This document shows, in pieces, positions 16,803-25,822 of a stretch of 64,000 bases of DNA. This DNA comes from Bacteroidia bacterium (GTDB lineage: Bacteria > Bacteroidota > Bacteroidia > J057): NCBI GenBank assembly GCA_030430575.1, contig JAUIKF010000014.1, forward strand, positions 62,001 through 126,000. The letters are read 5' to 3'. The position numbers and the translations under genes were made by a program. The first letter of the stretch is position 1; each line of letters begins with the position of its first letter. The notes below the pieces were generated by a model that saw only the letters and a program-made list of their open reading frames with translations, did no database searches and had not been told where the DNA came from.

Positions 16803-18194
16803 TCATTCAACATTCTCCTTCGCCAATACCTTCTCAATCTCATTGTCCCGATACAACAGATTCATCGTCTCAAAAGGAATGATCCTGCCATCGTGGTTGA
16901 CGATGTGTACACAAGACTTTTTGATGGAGCGCACATCAAAATTGTAGGCATCCACAAACTGCATGATGATGATGCGGAAGAGGTTCTCATAAGTGAGATT
17001 CGGTGCTTGTACCTGAGGGAGGCAGCACAATAAGGAATGGAAATCCCCTTCCAGCGAATCCACTGAATTGGCCGTGCTGAAGAGCTTCAGCATGTGCGCC
17101 TTCAGTTCCTCATCTTGTTCATAGATGATGGTGTTTTTGGAATTATTGAGCAGGTCGTCGGGATTGATAAATCGGGTTAAAGGGACCACTTGACCTGCGA
17201 TTTTTAAGGCATAGCCCATGACCAATGCATCTGGATTGCAAGGGACTGGCAATAGGTCATCTGGCGTGAAGATCGGTGCCTGATCCAAGATCGCCTGGCG
17301 GACTTCTGTCAGCGGTAAGCGATCCGTTGCCGGATCGAAATTCTCCAATCGCCCCGCAATCTGCGTGGGCTGGAAGGTGACCCCTCGCACACAGCGTTGC
17401 TGGAGCGCAAAATCAATGATTTCTCCGATTTCACCATCGTTTAGGCCCTTTTGCAGCGTCACGACCAGGGTTGTTGAGAGGTTCAGCTCATTGAGCTTTT
17501 TGAGGGCCTTTTCCCGGACATCGCGCAGGTCTTTGCCACGCAACTGAATCAGTGGCTCCGCCTTCAGCGAATCAAATTGGAGATAGATCTCAAAGTCGGG
17601 CATATAGGTCGCTAGTCGCTCGGCAAAGCCAGGATCTTGAGCAATGCGAATGCCATTCGTATTGACCATCAGGTGTTTGATGGGCCGTGCTTTGGCAGCA
17701 TCTAGCACTTCAAAAAATTGTGGATGGATGGTGGGTTCGCCTCCACTGAGCTGAACCACATCGGGTTCGCCTTCATTGGCGACGATGACGTCGAGCATGC
17801 GCTCAATTTCTTCCAGCGTTCGGTGACGACCGTGGTGGGGAGAAGAGCTTGCGTAGCAAGTGGGGCAAGTGAGGTTGCACCGATCCGTCAGCTCGATGAG
17901 CGTCAGGCAAGAATGCTGCTCGTGGTCCGTGCACAGGCCACAGTCGTAAGGGCAACCATAATGAGTAGCTGTATTGAACTTCTGAGGCGTCTCAGAGGGT
18001 TTGTTGTAATTGCGAATGCGCTTATAGTATTCCACATCCGTGGCGATCAGGACGCGCTGACGGCCGTGGGTCGGGCACCTTTTTAGCATATAGACCTTGC
18101 CATTTTCAAAGACTATTTTTGCTTCTACTCGCTCCAAGCATTTGTGGCAAAGACTGAGGGTAAAATCGTAGTAGGTGTAATTTCGGACGGGCAT
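16803..18194 (-). CDS. Radical SAM protein of the MJ0619/tetraether synthase-like group
   Basis: A 463-residue radical SAM enzyme. The [4Fe-4S] motif is C106-N-L-T-C110-P-T-C113 (CxxxCxxC), preceded by IELTD, followed by SGGEPTIHPQF (SAM-binding GGEP) and the barrel. The N-terminus carries extra cysteines: LCHKC (16, 19), KRCPTHG (40) and GCPYDCGLC (81, 85, 88), an arrangement typical of the MJ0619 family, which includes archaeal tetraether synthase Tes, known to join lipid tails. Relatives also methylate pterin precursors. Further cysteines (CC around 386, C430) could hold additional clusters. Its partner is the small membrane protein at 16393. Activity on lipids is possible but not shown by sequence. 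Confidence 0.85.
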   Translation of the reverse strand: MPVRNYTYYDFTLSLCHKCLERVEAKIVFENGKVYMLKRCPTHGRQRVLIATDVEYYKRIRNYNKPSETPQKFNTATHYGCPYDCGLCTDHEQHSCLTLIELTDRCNLTCPTCYASSSPHHGRHRTLEEIERMLDVIVANEGEPDVVQLSGGEPTIHPQFFEVLDAAKARPIKHLMVNTNGIRIAQDPGFAERLATYMPDFEIYLQFDSLKAEPLIQLRGKDLRDVREKALKKLNELNLSTTLVVTLQKGLNDGEIGEIIDFALQQRCVRGVTFQPTQIAGRLENFDPATDRLPLTEVRQAILDQAPIFTPDDLLPVPCNPDALVMGYALKIAGQVVPLTRFINPDDLLNNSKNTIIYEQDEELKAHMLKLFSTANSVDSLEGDFHSLLCCLPQVQAPNLTYENLFRIIIMQFVDAYNFDVRSIKKSCVHIVNHDGRIIPFETMNLLYRDNEIEKVLAKENVE

Positions 18195-18382
18195 GACGAA
18201 GAAAGTTTTAAGTTCGAGGGTTCGATTGTTCGAGCGTTAATGGCAGACGTGTTTTTTATGGCAAGGTTTTGAAAGGGAATTGCATAAATTTCTAGTAATC
18301 AACATTTTAACCCAAAAAACACTGAATCAATAATCTATCAATCAATAATTAATAATTCCCCTAATATTAACTAATTTGCGCC

Positions 18383-19672
18383 ATGATAAAAAAGATCAAG
18401 CAATATGGAATTCACCTATTGCTATTTGTGCTCACGGTTTTTACGACATTGATTGTAGGGGCGGAACTCACGACGGGGAAGATATTTTTTGGGATGGGCG
18501 CTACGCCAGCTCAGTATATTTTGGAGTGGAATGAGATGGTCAAAGGAGCTTCCTATTCCTTTGCCTTTTTGCTGTTTTTGACAGTGCACGAATTTGGTCA
18601 CTATTTGACGGCGATGTATTATCGGGTCAAAGCGACTTTGCCCTTTTACATTCCTATCTATATTCCCTTTATGGTCAATATCGGTTCGCTTGGGGCCGTT
18701 ATTCGCCTGAAATCTACTCCTGACAGTACCCGCAAGTTTTTTGACATCGGTATAGCCGGCCCCTTGGCGGGGTTTGTCATTTCAGTAGGCCTATTGATTT
18801 ATGGATTCACCCATCTTCCTCAGCCTGATGACTATATTTTGGGCATCCATCCAGAATATGTGGACTATTTTGGGGGAGTCCCTACCACTGCTGAGCAGGA
18901 AGCTTTTATTTTAGGCAAGCAAGGTTTCGCCTTCCTCAGTGCAGAGGAGCGGATGAGCCTGCTCTCTGCTGAAGCTCAAATGGAAGCAGCTAATTGGAAT
19001 GCCGATGAACTGGCAGCCCGTCAGATGGCTGAGTATCACCCCTTTACCATCAAAATTGGCAATAGTTTGCTATATGAGGGCCTCAAACAGATTATCCCAT
19101 ATGATGCCAACAAATTGCCTGATCACTTTGAGATGATCCATTATCCATGGCTCTTTGTGGGGTATATTACCTTATTTTTCACCGCTTTAAACCTCTTGCC
19201 GATTGGGCAATTGGATGGGGGACATATCACGTATGGGATGTTTGGCAGACAGGTCGCGGGGAAAATTTCACGCTTGGTCGTGCTGGGACTGGTCCTGATT
19301 GGCGGCACAGGATTGATGGACATTTGGAACATCAAATCTGTGCTTGACCTTTGGCCGTATTTGCTATATTCTCTCTTCTTGGTCTATGTATATCACAAGC
19401 TTTTGTATAGAAAAAATAGACTCCACGTAGGTCTCTTGACGACTGGAACCCTTTTGCTCCAAACCCTTGTCCTTCAATTTGACCCTTCCATCCAGCCAAG
19501 CCTTGTTTGGCTGCTTTACTCACTCTTGGCCGTTCGCTTCATCGGCGTGGACCACCCCCCCGCTTGGCGTGAGCATCGCGTCAACCGCCCCCGCCAAGCC
19601 CTCGGCTGGGTGGCATTTGTGATCTTTGTGTTGTGCTTTACGCCTAATCCCGTGCTAGTCGTGGGAGGGTAG
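18383..19672 (+). CDS. Site-2 protease-like M50 zinc metalloprotease
   Basis: A 429-residue multi-pass membrane protease. The zinc motif HEFGH (69-73) lies in a transmembrane helix after SYSFAFLLFLTV, and the second motif NLLPIGQLDGGH (about 271-282) supplies the Asp ligand. IAGPLAGFVISV fits the S2P conserved helix. M50 proteases cut membrane-embedded substrates such as anti-sigma factors. There is no PDZ domain, and a 90-residue insert (about 160-250) separates the two motifs. Resembles the plant EGY / cyanobacterial S2P branch more than RseP. Single gene; no sigma factor nearby. Confidence 0.9.
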   Translation: MIKKIKQYGIHLLLFVLTVFTTLIVGAELTTGKIFFGMGATPAQYILEWNEMVKGASYSFAFLLFLTVHEFGHYLTAMYYRVKATLPFYIPIYIPFMVNIGSLGAVIRLKSTPDSTRKFFDIGIAGPLAGFVISVGLLIYGFTHLPQPDDYILGIHPEYVDYFGGVPTTAEQEAFILGKQGFAFLSAEERMSLLSAEAQMEAANWNADELAARQMAEYHPFTIKIGNSLLYEGLKQIIPYDANKLPDHFEMIHYPWLFVGYITLFFTALNLLPIGQLDGGHITYGMFGRQVAGKISRLVVLGLVLIGGTGLMDIWNIKSVLDLWPYLLYSLFLVYVYHKLLYRKNRLHVGLLTTGTLLLQTLVLQFDPSIQPSLVWLLYSLLAVRFIGVDHPPAWREHRVNRPRQALGWVAFVIFVLCFTPNPVLVVGG

Positions 19673-19732
19673 GAAGAGCCGTTCAGGGTTCAGGGTCCAA
19701 GAGTAGAATACACATTTTGAATGATTTTAATT

Positions 19733-19934
19733 AAATAACCGAATAAATCTCAAAAGCTATGCTTTGGCGGATTTCGGCTAGTGAATGGCTTGTAGCGTAA
19801 TCCGCCTAAAAGCAATAAGCGAAAGCTTTCAATGGAGGGCACGGACTACGCTACGGGCCTGCTCTGAGCCCGCCGAAAGGCCCATTCACAAGGCCGAAGT
19901 CCGCGCTAGCATCTCAATTTTTTTACGGTTATTT
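19733..19934. repeat. 200-bp palindromic element (AAATAACCG / CGGTTATTT ends)
   Basis: The ends AAATAACCG and CGGTTATTT form terminal inverted repeats. Inner arms match too: GCGGATTTCGGCTAGTGAATGG and its near complement that contains CCATTCACAAGGCCGAAGTC. It has no coding capacity and fills most of the 345-bp gap between the protease gene and the convergent lipoprotein gene at 20018. Nothing else is seen in this gap. Confidence 0.65.
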
Positions 19935-20017
19935 AGTGAAAACTAATAAACGCAGGCCGAAGGATCAAATTCAAAAAGAACCCCTTGAACTTGAGCTTGA
20001 ATTTGTGTTTGAACTTC

Positions 20018-20407
20018 CTAGTCCCTTCTGAACCTCAGCGTATTTCCTCGGTCAAGGTAGATCATCTCCAGGGATGTTTCATCTGCTTTGATGACATCAT
20101 AGCACATGGGGGTACCGTCGGGGAGGGAGGTCATCATAATATTCCCTTGTTTGGTTCCTTGGCAGCTATCTACCAATTGATAGCGCGCAGAAGGGTCCTG
20201 GACTCCTGCGTAGTCGGAGTAGTAGTACCCACCTTCAAAGTGGATATGGTACAGGCTATCATCCATACTCTCCCAACTGCCCATGAGGTAATCGTTGAGG
20301 GTTTTGGTCGGTTCGACATCAGGGGTTGTGGTAGCTGATTCCTGAGGGGTGGATTGGCAAGCTGTGAGAAAGAGGGCAGCAAGAATTGCCCAAAACAAGA
20401 ATTTCAT
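20018..20407 (-). CDS. Small lipoprotein of unknown function
   Basis: A 129-residue protein with a lipoprotein signal peptide (MKFLFWAILAALFLTAC, lipobox LTAC with the Cys at 17). After a Thr/Glu/Pro-rich linker comes a small domain (GSWESMDDSLYHIHFEGGYYYSDYAG ... SLEMIYLDRGNTLRFRRD) that looks like a lipocalin-like beta barrel of the kind that begins with GxW. The ligand is unknown. Probably anchored to the periplasmic or outer face of a membrane. Confidence 0.7.
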   Translation of the reverse strand: MKFLFWAILAALFLTACQSTPQESATTTPDVEPTKTLNDYLMGSWESMDDSLYHIHFEGGYYYSDYAGVQDPSARYQLVDSCQGTKQGNIMMTSLPDGTPMCYDVIKADETSLEMIYLDRGNTLRFRRD

Positions 20408-20594
20408 GATTATATTTATATAGTGTTATTTATATGGTGTTAGCTGGCATAAATGTAAGGAAGATGTGAAAATATTTTCCGTAATCTTTCGTAAAGTGTG
20501 ACGACTAACCGCAAAACAAGCAGGAGGATGGTCCGTTTTTTATCAAAACTTTCCGTTTAACATTTCATTCCTTATCAATTAACCAATAATCATT

Positions 20595-21368
20595 ATGAAA
20601 AAATTACTCATTATCACGGCCCTAGTAGCCTTCTATATGGGGAGCCTAATGGCTCAAAAGCAGTTTGAAGGAGATCTTGTCATGACCACTTCTGATGATG
20701 AAAAGAAAGTCCAATTTGTCATTAAAGGAGAAAAAGTCAAAATGATTCCTGAGATGGAGGAGGAAGATGGCGAATCTCCCGAAATTATCATTGATGGAAC
20801 TACAGGAGACATGATTGTAATGGGAGAAAAAAATGGGAAACCCTTTGCCATCAAGCTGAATCTTAATGAAGATTCTCCTATGGGCGCTGCCATGAAGTTA
20901 CAGATGAACCAGCATGCCGATGTGGAAGAAGACGTAGATCATGCCATAAATAGTCTTGAGAAAATTGGTACTGAAAGGCTACACGGGTATCTATGTGACA
21001 TCTTCCGCGGAAGAAATGACGATGGAGAAACCTTCAAAGTCTGGATGACAAAAGAGCTGAACCTCTCTATGGCTGATCTATTCCCTATTGGCGGTACCGC
21101 TACCAATCCCATCAAGGAAAAATTCGGTGCCATTGGCATGGAAGGAATTCCACTCAAGGTAGTAGTAGAAGGAGAAGAAGACGAAGCCTTTGAGATCACT
21201 CCCAAGCCACGATCCGTTAGTGATGACGAGCTTAACGTGCCCTCCAACCTTGAAGTCCTAGACATGAGCAATATCCTCATGGAACTCATGCAAGCCCAAG
21301 GTGACCCTGACAAGATGAAGGAAATTCAGGAGAAAATGAAGCTGTTTGAAGGCATGAATGAGCACTAG
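20595..21368 (+). CDS. Secreted DUF4412-like protein
   Basis: A 257-residue protein with signal peptide MKKLLIITALVAFYMGSLMA and then QKQFEGDLVM. The body (FVIKGEKVKMIPEM, DMIVMG, KIGTERLHGYLCDIFRGRNDDGETFKVWMTKEL) matches the pattern of DUF4412 proteins, beta-rich periplasmic or outer-membrane-associated proteins of unknown function, some of which resemble LolA-like folds. It is strongly acidic and Met-rich, with a helical acidic C-terminus. Transcription probably ends at the hairpin at 21493. Confidence 0.75.
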   Translation: MKKLLIITALVAFYMGSLMAQKQFEGDLVMTTSDDEKKVQFVIKGEKVKMIPEMEEEDGESPEIIIDGTTGDMIVMGEKNGKPFAIKLNLNEDSPMGAAMKLQMNQHADVEEDVDHAINSLEKIGTERLHGYLCDIFRGRNDDGETFKVWMTKELNLSMADLFPIGGTATNPIKEKFGAIGMEGIPLKVVVEGEEDEAFEITPKPRSVSDDELNVPSNLEVLDMSNILMELMQAQGDPDKMKEIQEKMKLFEGMNEH

Positions 21369-21492
21369 AAGAATTGTTTATTATTGATTGAATGATTATT
21401 AATTGATTGTGGGTTCTAATTAATTGGTTATCAACCCATATCTATTTTCTTCAATTAATAATCAATCAATATATTAATGAATAATCCTTAAG

Positions 21493-21530
21493 TTAGGGGT
21501 GGAATTTGATTCCACCCCTAATTTTATTTT
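21493..21530 (+). terminator. Rho-independent terminator before the NTR-like gene
   Basis: Perfect 11-bp stem TTAGGGGTGGA (21493-21503) with 21511-21521, seven-base loop, then TTTTATTTT. It lies between the DUF4412-like gene and the ATG at 21536, so it may also attenuate the next gene, whose start is only 15 bases past the stem. Confidence 0.7.
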
Positions 21531-21535
21531 ACGCT

Positions 21536-22039
21536 ATGCGTTTTTGCCTTTTTTTATTGCTTTTTATCGCCGCAATTCGGGGAGTAGCCTGTGATTGCAC
21601 ACCTACAGACACAATCCAGAAAGCCATCCTCAATGCTGACCTGATCTTTGAGGGCACTGTCCTCAAATCAGAACCCAATTGGATGTCGGGCGGGATGAAA
21701 TACACCTTTGAAGTAGCTAGAAGTTGGAAAGGTGTGTCAGACCGAATGGCCTTTGTAAAATCGGGCTGGGAGAATGAGTGTGGGTATATGTTCAAAGAAG
21801 GAGAATCCTATATCGTGTTTACCACGCGGACCCATACGTCCAAAAAGACGGACCGATGCAGTGGCAATATGGGGGTCGCGGAAGCAGGAGACCTGCTTGC
21901 TATACTCGGTCCAGGCGCTACACCTGAACAGCCAAAAGACATCGGAAAAATCATGTGGATCATGACTTTGGCGACTCTGGCTTCTATGATCTTTTTGGTG
22001 TTTGTGGTAGTTAGAAAAAAGATGTTCAAGAAAAATTAA
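21536..22039 (+). CDS. Secreted NTR/TIMP-like domain protein with C-terminal membrane anchor
   Basis: A 167-residue protein starting at the ATG at 21536, which begins a good signal peptide (MRFCLFLLLFIAAIRGVAC). The mature N-terminus CDCTP and the pattern ADLIFEGTVL...YTFEVARSWKG...ECGYMFKEGESYIVF match bacterial proteins with a tissue-inhibitor-of-metalloprotease/netrin (NTR) fold, where the N-terminal Cys residues form disulfides. One C-terminal helix (IMWIMTLATLASMIFLVFVVV) ends in KKMFKKN, giving a membrane anchor with a basic tail. Possible role in protease inhibition is only by analogy with TIMPs. Starts right after a terminator hairpin and ends ten bases before ung. Confidence 0.7.
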   Translation: MRFCLFLLLFIAAIRGVACDCTPTDTIQKAILNADLIFEGTVLKSEPNWMSGGMKYTFEVARSWKGVSDRMAFVKSGWENECGYMFKEGESYIVFTTRTHTSKKTDRCSGNMGVAEAGDLLAILGPGATPEQPKDIGKIMWIMTLATLASMIFLVFVVVRKKMFKKN

Positions 22040-22048
22040 CATTGATTT

Positions 22049-22735
22049 ATGAATCCTGAAAACGTGAAGCTAGAAGAAAGCTGGAAGCAGGTGCTGAAAG
22101 ATGAATTTGGCAAGCCCTATTTTGCGCAACTCAAGCAGTTTTTGGTACAGGAAAAAAGGAGTGGAATGAAGGTATTCCCTCCCGGGAAATTCATTTTCAA
22201 TGCTTTTGACACCACACCGTTTGACAACGTCAAAGTGGTCATGCTGGGCCAAGATCCTTATCATGGACCGGGGCAAGCCCATGGCTTGTGTTTCTCCGTC
22301 ATGCCTGGCGTCGCGATCCCCCCTTCCTTGCGCAATATCTACAAAGAGCTATCAGAAGATCCTTTGATCCAATTTACAATTCCCAACCACGGCTACTTAC
22401 AAAAATGGGCTGAACAGGGCGTATTGCTCCTGAATGCCACCCTTACTGTGCGTGCGCATCAGGCTGGTGCTCACCAGAACAAAGGCTGGGAGACCTTCAC
22501 CGACGCCGCGATCCGCGCCCTCAATGACCAAAAGACAGGCCTCGTCTTTATGCTCTGGGGTAGTTATGCCCAGCGCAAAGGAAACATCATCAACCGCAGT
22601 CGCCATCATGTGCTTACAGCACCACACCCTTCTCCCCTGTCCGCCCATCGGGGCTTCTTTGGCTGTCGCCATTTTTCGCAGTGTGATGACTTGCTGAGGC
22701 AACACGGCAAAGAGCCGATTCAGTGGCAAGTGTGA
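22049..22735 (+). CDS. ung: Uracil-DNA glycosylase, family 1
   Basis: A 228-residue enzyme that removes uracil from DNA as the first step of base excision repair in the cytosol. The water-activating loop GQDPYHG (67-73, Asp 69) is intact, as are the [11 protein letters not shown] segment, the [11 protein letters not shown] strand, LMLWGSYAQ and the minor-groove leucine loop [14 protein letters not shown] with the catalytic His. Length is normal. It starts nine bases after the NTR-like gene and may be co-transcribed with it. Confidence 0.97.
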   Translation: MNPENVKLEESWKQVLKDEFGKPYFAQLKQFLVQEKRSGMKVFPPGKFIFNAFDTTPFDNVKVVMLGQDPYHGPGQAHGLCFSVMPGVAIPPSLRNIYKELSEDPLIQFTIPNHGYLQKWAEQGVLLLNATLTVRAHQAGAHQNKGWETFTDAAIRALNDQKTGLVFMLWGSYAQRKGNIINRSRHHVLTAPHPSPLSAHRGFFGCRHFSQCDDLLRQHGKEPIQWQV

Positions 22736-22741
22736 GGAGGA

Positions 22742-22953
22742 GGAAATGAGTGAATGAGAGAAGGATAGAATGGAAGAGAAGTAAAAATAAATAACAAGAA
22801 ATAAAAAAGTACAAAGTGAAGATACTTATGTGAGATTTCTCAAACCCATTTTATCCCTTCGGTGAACTCAGGACAAACATCTATTCATCTACTCATTTTA
22901 TCATTCCCTCCCATTCTCTCATCCTATCATTCACTCCTTCTATCATTTCTTCC
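22742..22953. repeat. Inverted repeat element between ung and the aminotransferase gene
   Basis: Left arm GGAAATGAGTGAATGAGAG at 22742-22773; right arm at 22910-22953 ending TCATTCACTCCTTCTATC. It has the same arms and the same layout as the element at 2794-3020: it begins next to the stop codon of one gene and ends just before the next gene. Between the arms there is no gene. Confidence 0.65.
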
Positions 22954-22957
22954 CCCC

Positions 22958-24043
22958 ATGCTTCCTTTCCTTGACCTCAAATCCATTACCCTTCAACACA
23001 GAGAAGAGCTGCTAGCAGCCTTTGAAGAAGTGCTAGACTCGGGGTGGTATATTTTGGGCAAAAAGGTAGCGGCCTTTGAGGCGGCGTTTGCGGAGTATGT
23101 TGGGACGCCATACTGTGTGGGGGTGGGCAATGGGCTGGAAGCCATTCGCCTGATCCTGGAAGCCTACGGCTTCCCCCCTGGAAGCGAAGTGATCGTCCCT
23201 GCCAATACCTATATCGCGACGGTACTTGCCATCAGTCAGTGTGGGCTGAAGCCCGTTCTGGTGGAGCCAGACATTTCCACTTACAATATTGATCCACAAC
23301 TCATTGAACGTCACATTACCCCACGCACCAAAGCCATCCTTGTCGTCCATCTCTATGGCAAATGCTGTGAGATGCAGCCGATTCGCGCTTTGGCGGATGC
23401 CTATGGGCTGAAGGTCATTGAAGATTGTGCCCAGGCCCAAGGGGCTGTTTATCATGGAAAAAAGACGGGCAATCTCTCTGACGCTGGGGCCTTCAGTTTT
23501 TACCCTGCCAAGAACCTGGGAGCTTTGGGAGACGCGGGGGCGATCACTTGCCATGATGAGACGCTTTACCAGCGCCTTCGCGCCTTGCGCAATTACGGCT
23601 CCCACGAGAAGTACAAGAACTTGTACAAAGGATACAATTCCCGCCTAGACGAGTTACAGGCGGCATTTTTATTGGTCAAATTGAAATACCTCGACGAGGA
23701 AAATGAGGCGAGAAGGCGGATCGCTCAGTATTATTTGTCACATATCAAGGCGCCCAACCTTGTCCTTCCCACAGCCAGCAAAGATCCATTAAGTGATGTC
23801 TGGCATGTGTTTGTCGTTCGCACCGCCAACAGAGAATTGTTCCAACAACAGCTCAAAGCACAAGGGATACAGACTGTCATCCATTACCCTATTCCCATGC
23901 ATCATCAGCCTGCTTATCAAGAATGGGCCACAAAATCTTTCCCCATTACTGAAAAAATTCACCGAGAAGTCATTAGTTTGCCAATCAGTCCTGTGATGAC
24001 AGAAGCAGATGCAGCATTGGTGGTCAGGGGAATTGAAAATTGA
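22958..24043 (+). CDS. DegT/DnrJ/EryC1/StrS-family sugar aminotransferase
   Basis: A 361-residue PLP enzyme that transfers an amino group to a nucleotide-keto-sugar, or acts as a related dehydratase, in surface polysaccharide synthesis. The ATG at 22958 gives [10 protein letters not shown], the usual N-terminus; the longer upstream frame is only repeat sequence. Motifs: [42 protein letters not shown], and [18 protein letters not shown] with the PLP lysine in YPAKN, then [10 protein letters not shown] and [14 protein letters not shown]. FdtB/QdtB-type enzymes are closest in pattern. It is upstream of a glycosyltransferase. Confidence 0.92.
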   Translation: MLPFLDLKSITLQHREELLAAFEEVLDSGWYILGKKVAAFEAAFAEYVGTPYCVGVGNGLEAIRLILEAYGFPPGSEVIVPANTYIATVLAISQCGLKPVLVEPDISTYNIDPQLIERHITPRTKAILVVHLYGKCCEMQPIRALADAYGLKVIEDCAQAQGAVYHGKKTGNLSDAGAFSFYPAKNLGALGDAGAITCHDETLYQRLRALRNYGSHEKYKNLYKGYNSRLDELQAAFLLVKLKYLDEENEARRRIAQYYLSHIKAPNLVLPTASKDPLSDVWHVFVVRTANRELFQQQLKAQGIQTVIHYPIPMHHQPAYQEWATKSFPITEKIHREVISLPISPVMTEADAALVVRGIEN

Positions 24044-24170
24044 CTCAGGGTTTTATAGGGTTCATTAAGTATATTCCATTCGCTTCGAGTAGACTGCTAG
24101 ACCAGAAAGAACAATCATTAAACTGCCTTCTATTATCATGTGTAAAGACTTTTTTCACACGATACTATTT

Positions 24171-24235
24171 TATCATTTACTCATTTAATCATTTCCCATT
24201 CTATCATTCGCTCATTCTATCATTCACTCATTCTC
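24171..24235. repeat. CATTCTATCATTCACT repeat at the 5' end of the glycosyltransferase gene
   Basis: Degenerate 8-bp units (ATTTACTC, CATTCTAT, CATTCGCT, CATTCTAT, CATTCACT) identical in type to the right arms at 2949 and 22910. The array runs straight into the hydrophobic N-terminus of the downstream reading frame. Confidence 0.65.
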
Positions 24236-25822
24236 CTCCTCGCGCTGGCCTTCGCCGCATTTGTCCGCTGGCAATTGCTGGAGATTCCTTTTGAGCGGGA
24301 TGAAGGGCTGTATTTCTATTTTGGGCAATTGATTTTGGAAGGGCAGGTGCCTTATGTGGACTTCTATGAAATGAAGCCGCCAGGGTTGTATTATGCCTAT
24401 GCCTTGATTCAGGCCATTACAAGGGGAAGTCTTGCGGGGGCACATTTTGTGTTTTTACTCATCAACCTCCTTACCACCTGGCTCATCTATCGCTTCTCGA
24501 TGCGCTTGTGGGGGGAAATGACAGGGGTTGTCGCAGGGGTAAGTTTTGCCATTTTGTCCCTGATTCCTCATGTTTCGGGCTTCACCACTCAGTCTGAGCA
24601 CCTGGTAATTTTGTTTGTAGCACTAGGCATGGATCGATGGGCAAAAGGGGTCTTATCGGAAAAATGGCAAGCCTTTTTCTGGGCAGGTGTATGGCTGGGC
24701 ATGGCCATGATGATCCGCCAGAGTGGGCTGTTTTACGGCTTATTATTAGGCTTGGGAACAGTCGGATATTGGGCGTTAAAAAAGCCATTTAGGGTAAAGG
24801 AAATACTTCGTTATGGCAGTATCTATACAGGGGGTATCTTGGCAGCGATAGGCTTTTGGCTGATCGTCATGGCACTCCAAGGCGCCTTGGATGAGATGTG
24901 GTACTGGGGAGTGACCTATCCAGCGAGTTATTCGACTGGCAATAGCTTCAGCCGCAGCATGCGAACCTTCTGGTTCTATATCGATAAGTTGAGTACCAAC
25001 TACCTCCTGCTCTGGCTCCTTGCGGGATTGGGGCTATTGGGGCAATTTTTTCTCCGAATCCCCCCCCATCTCAAAATATTTGCCCCACTCATAGCCTTAC
25101 TAGCGTTTGCGACGGTATGGCCAGGGCTCCGATTCTACAACCATTATTGGTTGCAAGTCCTGCCAGGCGCAGCGGTGTTGTGTGGGTTAGGGATGAAGGT
25201 AATTGAACGTTTAGGGCAAAAAGTATTTACAAAAAAAGACTCTCCCTCATTCATTCAAAATTACCTCCCCATCAGCTTTTTTTGTCTAATCCTTTTACCC
25301 ACGTTTATTCAAGAACGCGCCTATTATGTTGACCCTGACACCACTTCCCTCCTCAAAGACGTCTACGGAACCAATCCCTTCCCGGAAGCAAAAGTCATCG
25401 GCGATTTCCTAGCCCAAGAAGCCAGCCCAGATGACCAACTAGCCCTCATCGGTTCAGAACCTGAACTCTATTTTTACACGGGCATGAAAAGCCCTTCACG
25501 CCACGCCTATTTCTCCTACCTCGTCAACCATAAACCTGGCTGGGAGGATCGGCAGGCGGAATTCATTCGGGCTATCGAGACACACCAGCCACGCTATATC
25601 GTGCAGTTTAAGCACCCCATTTCCTTGCTCATTTATGGCCCTACGGCCAAGCCATTCTTCGAATGGTTTGATCCCTACGTAGCTGCGTATTATGAGCAGA
25701 TTGGCCTGGCGGATATGTTGCCCGATGAGACCATCTATCGATGGGGAAAGGAAATGGCAGATTATGCCATAAAGGGAGAATACCAAGTGATGGTATATCG
25801 GTTAGATGGTGGTGGATCGTAG
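24230..25822 (+). CDS. GT39/ArnT-like membrane glycosyltransferase, start codon unclear
   Basis: About 530 residues, with ten or more membrane helices, of the dolichyl-phosphate-mannose/ArnT type that uses a lipid-linked sugar donor on the periplasmic side. The first periplasmic loop carries PFERDEGLYFYFGQLILEGQVPYVDFYEMKPPG, where the DE pair is the catalytic/metal site of the family. The first helix (ILLLALAFAAFVRW) lies upstream of the first usable TTG (24275), and no ATG, GTG or TTG occurs upstream before the stop at 24143. The ATT at 24230 is given as start by inference; a CTG at 24245 is an alternative. Residues 380-515 form a soluble C-terminal part (GDFLAQEASPDDQLALIGSEPELYFYTG). The stop codon TAG lies in the palindrome at 25818. 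Confidence 0.8.
   Translation: MLLLALAFAAFVRWQLLEIPFERDEGLYFYFGQLILEGQVPYVDFYEMKPPGLYYAYALIQAITRGSLAGAHFVFLLINLLTTWLIYRFSMRLWGEMTGVVAGVSFAILSLIPHVSGFTTQSEHLVILFVALGMDRWAKGVLSEKWQAFFWAGVWLGMAMMIRQSGLFYGLLLGLGTVGYWALKKPFRVKEILRYGSIYTGGILAAIGFWLIVMALQGALDEMWYWGVTYPASYSTGNSFSRSMRTFWFYIDKLSTNYLLLWLLAGLGLLGQFFLRIPPHLKIFAPLIALLAFATVWPGLRFYNHYWLQVLPGAAVLCGLGMKVIERLGQKVFTKKDSPSFIQNYLPISFFCLILLPTFIQERAYYVDPDTTSLLKDVYGTNPFPEAKVIGDFLAQEASPDDQLALIGSEPELYFYTGMKSPSRHAYFSYLVNHKPGWEDRQAEFIRAIETHQPRYIVQFKHPISLLIYGPTAKPFFEWFDPYVAAYYEQIGLADMLPDETIYRWGKEMADYAIKGEYQVMVYRLDGGGS

Noticed and set aside
22862-22957. Longer N-terminus for the DegT aminotransferase
   Set aside because: The extra 32 residues would come from the CATTCTAT/CATTCACT repeat; the ATG at 22958 gives the family N-terminus.
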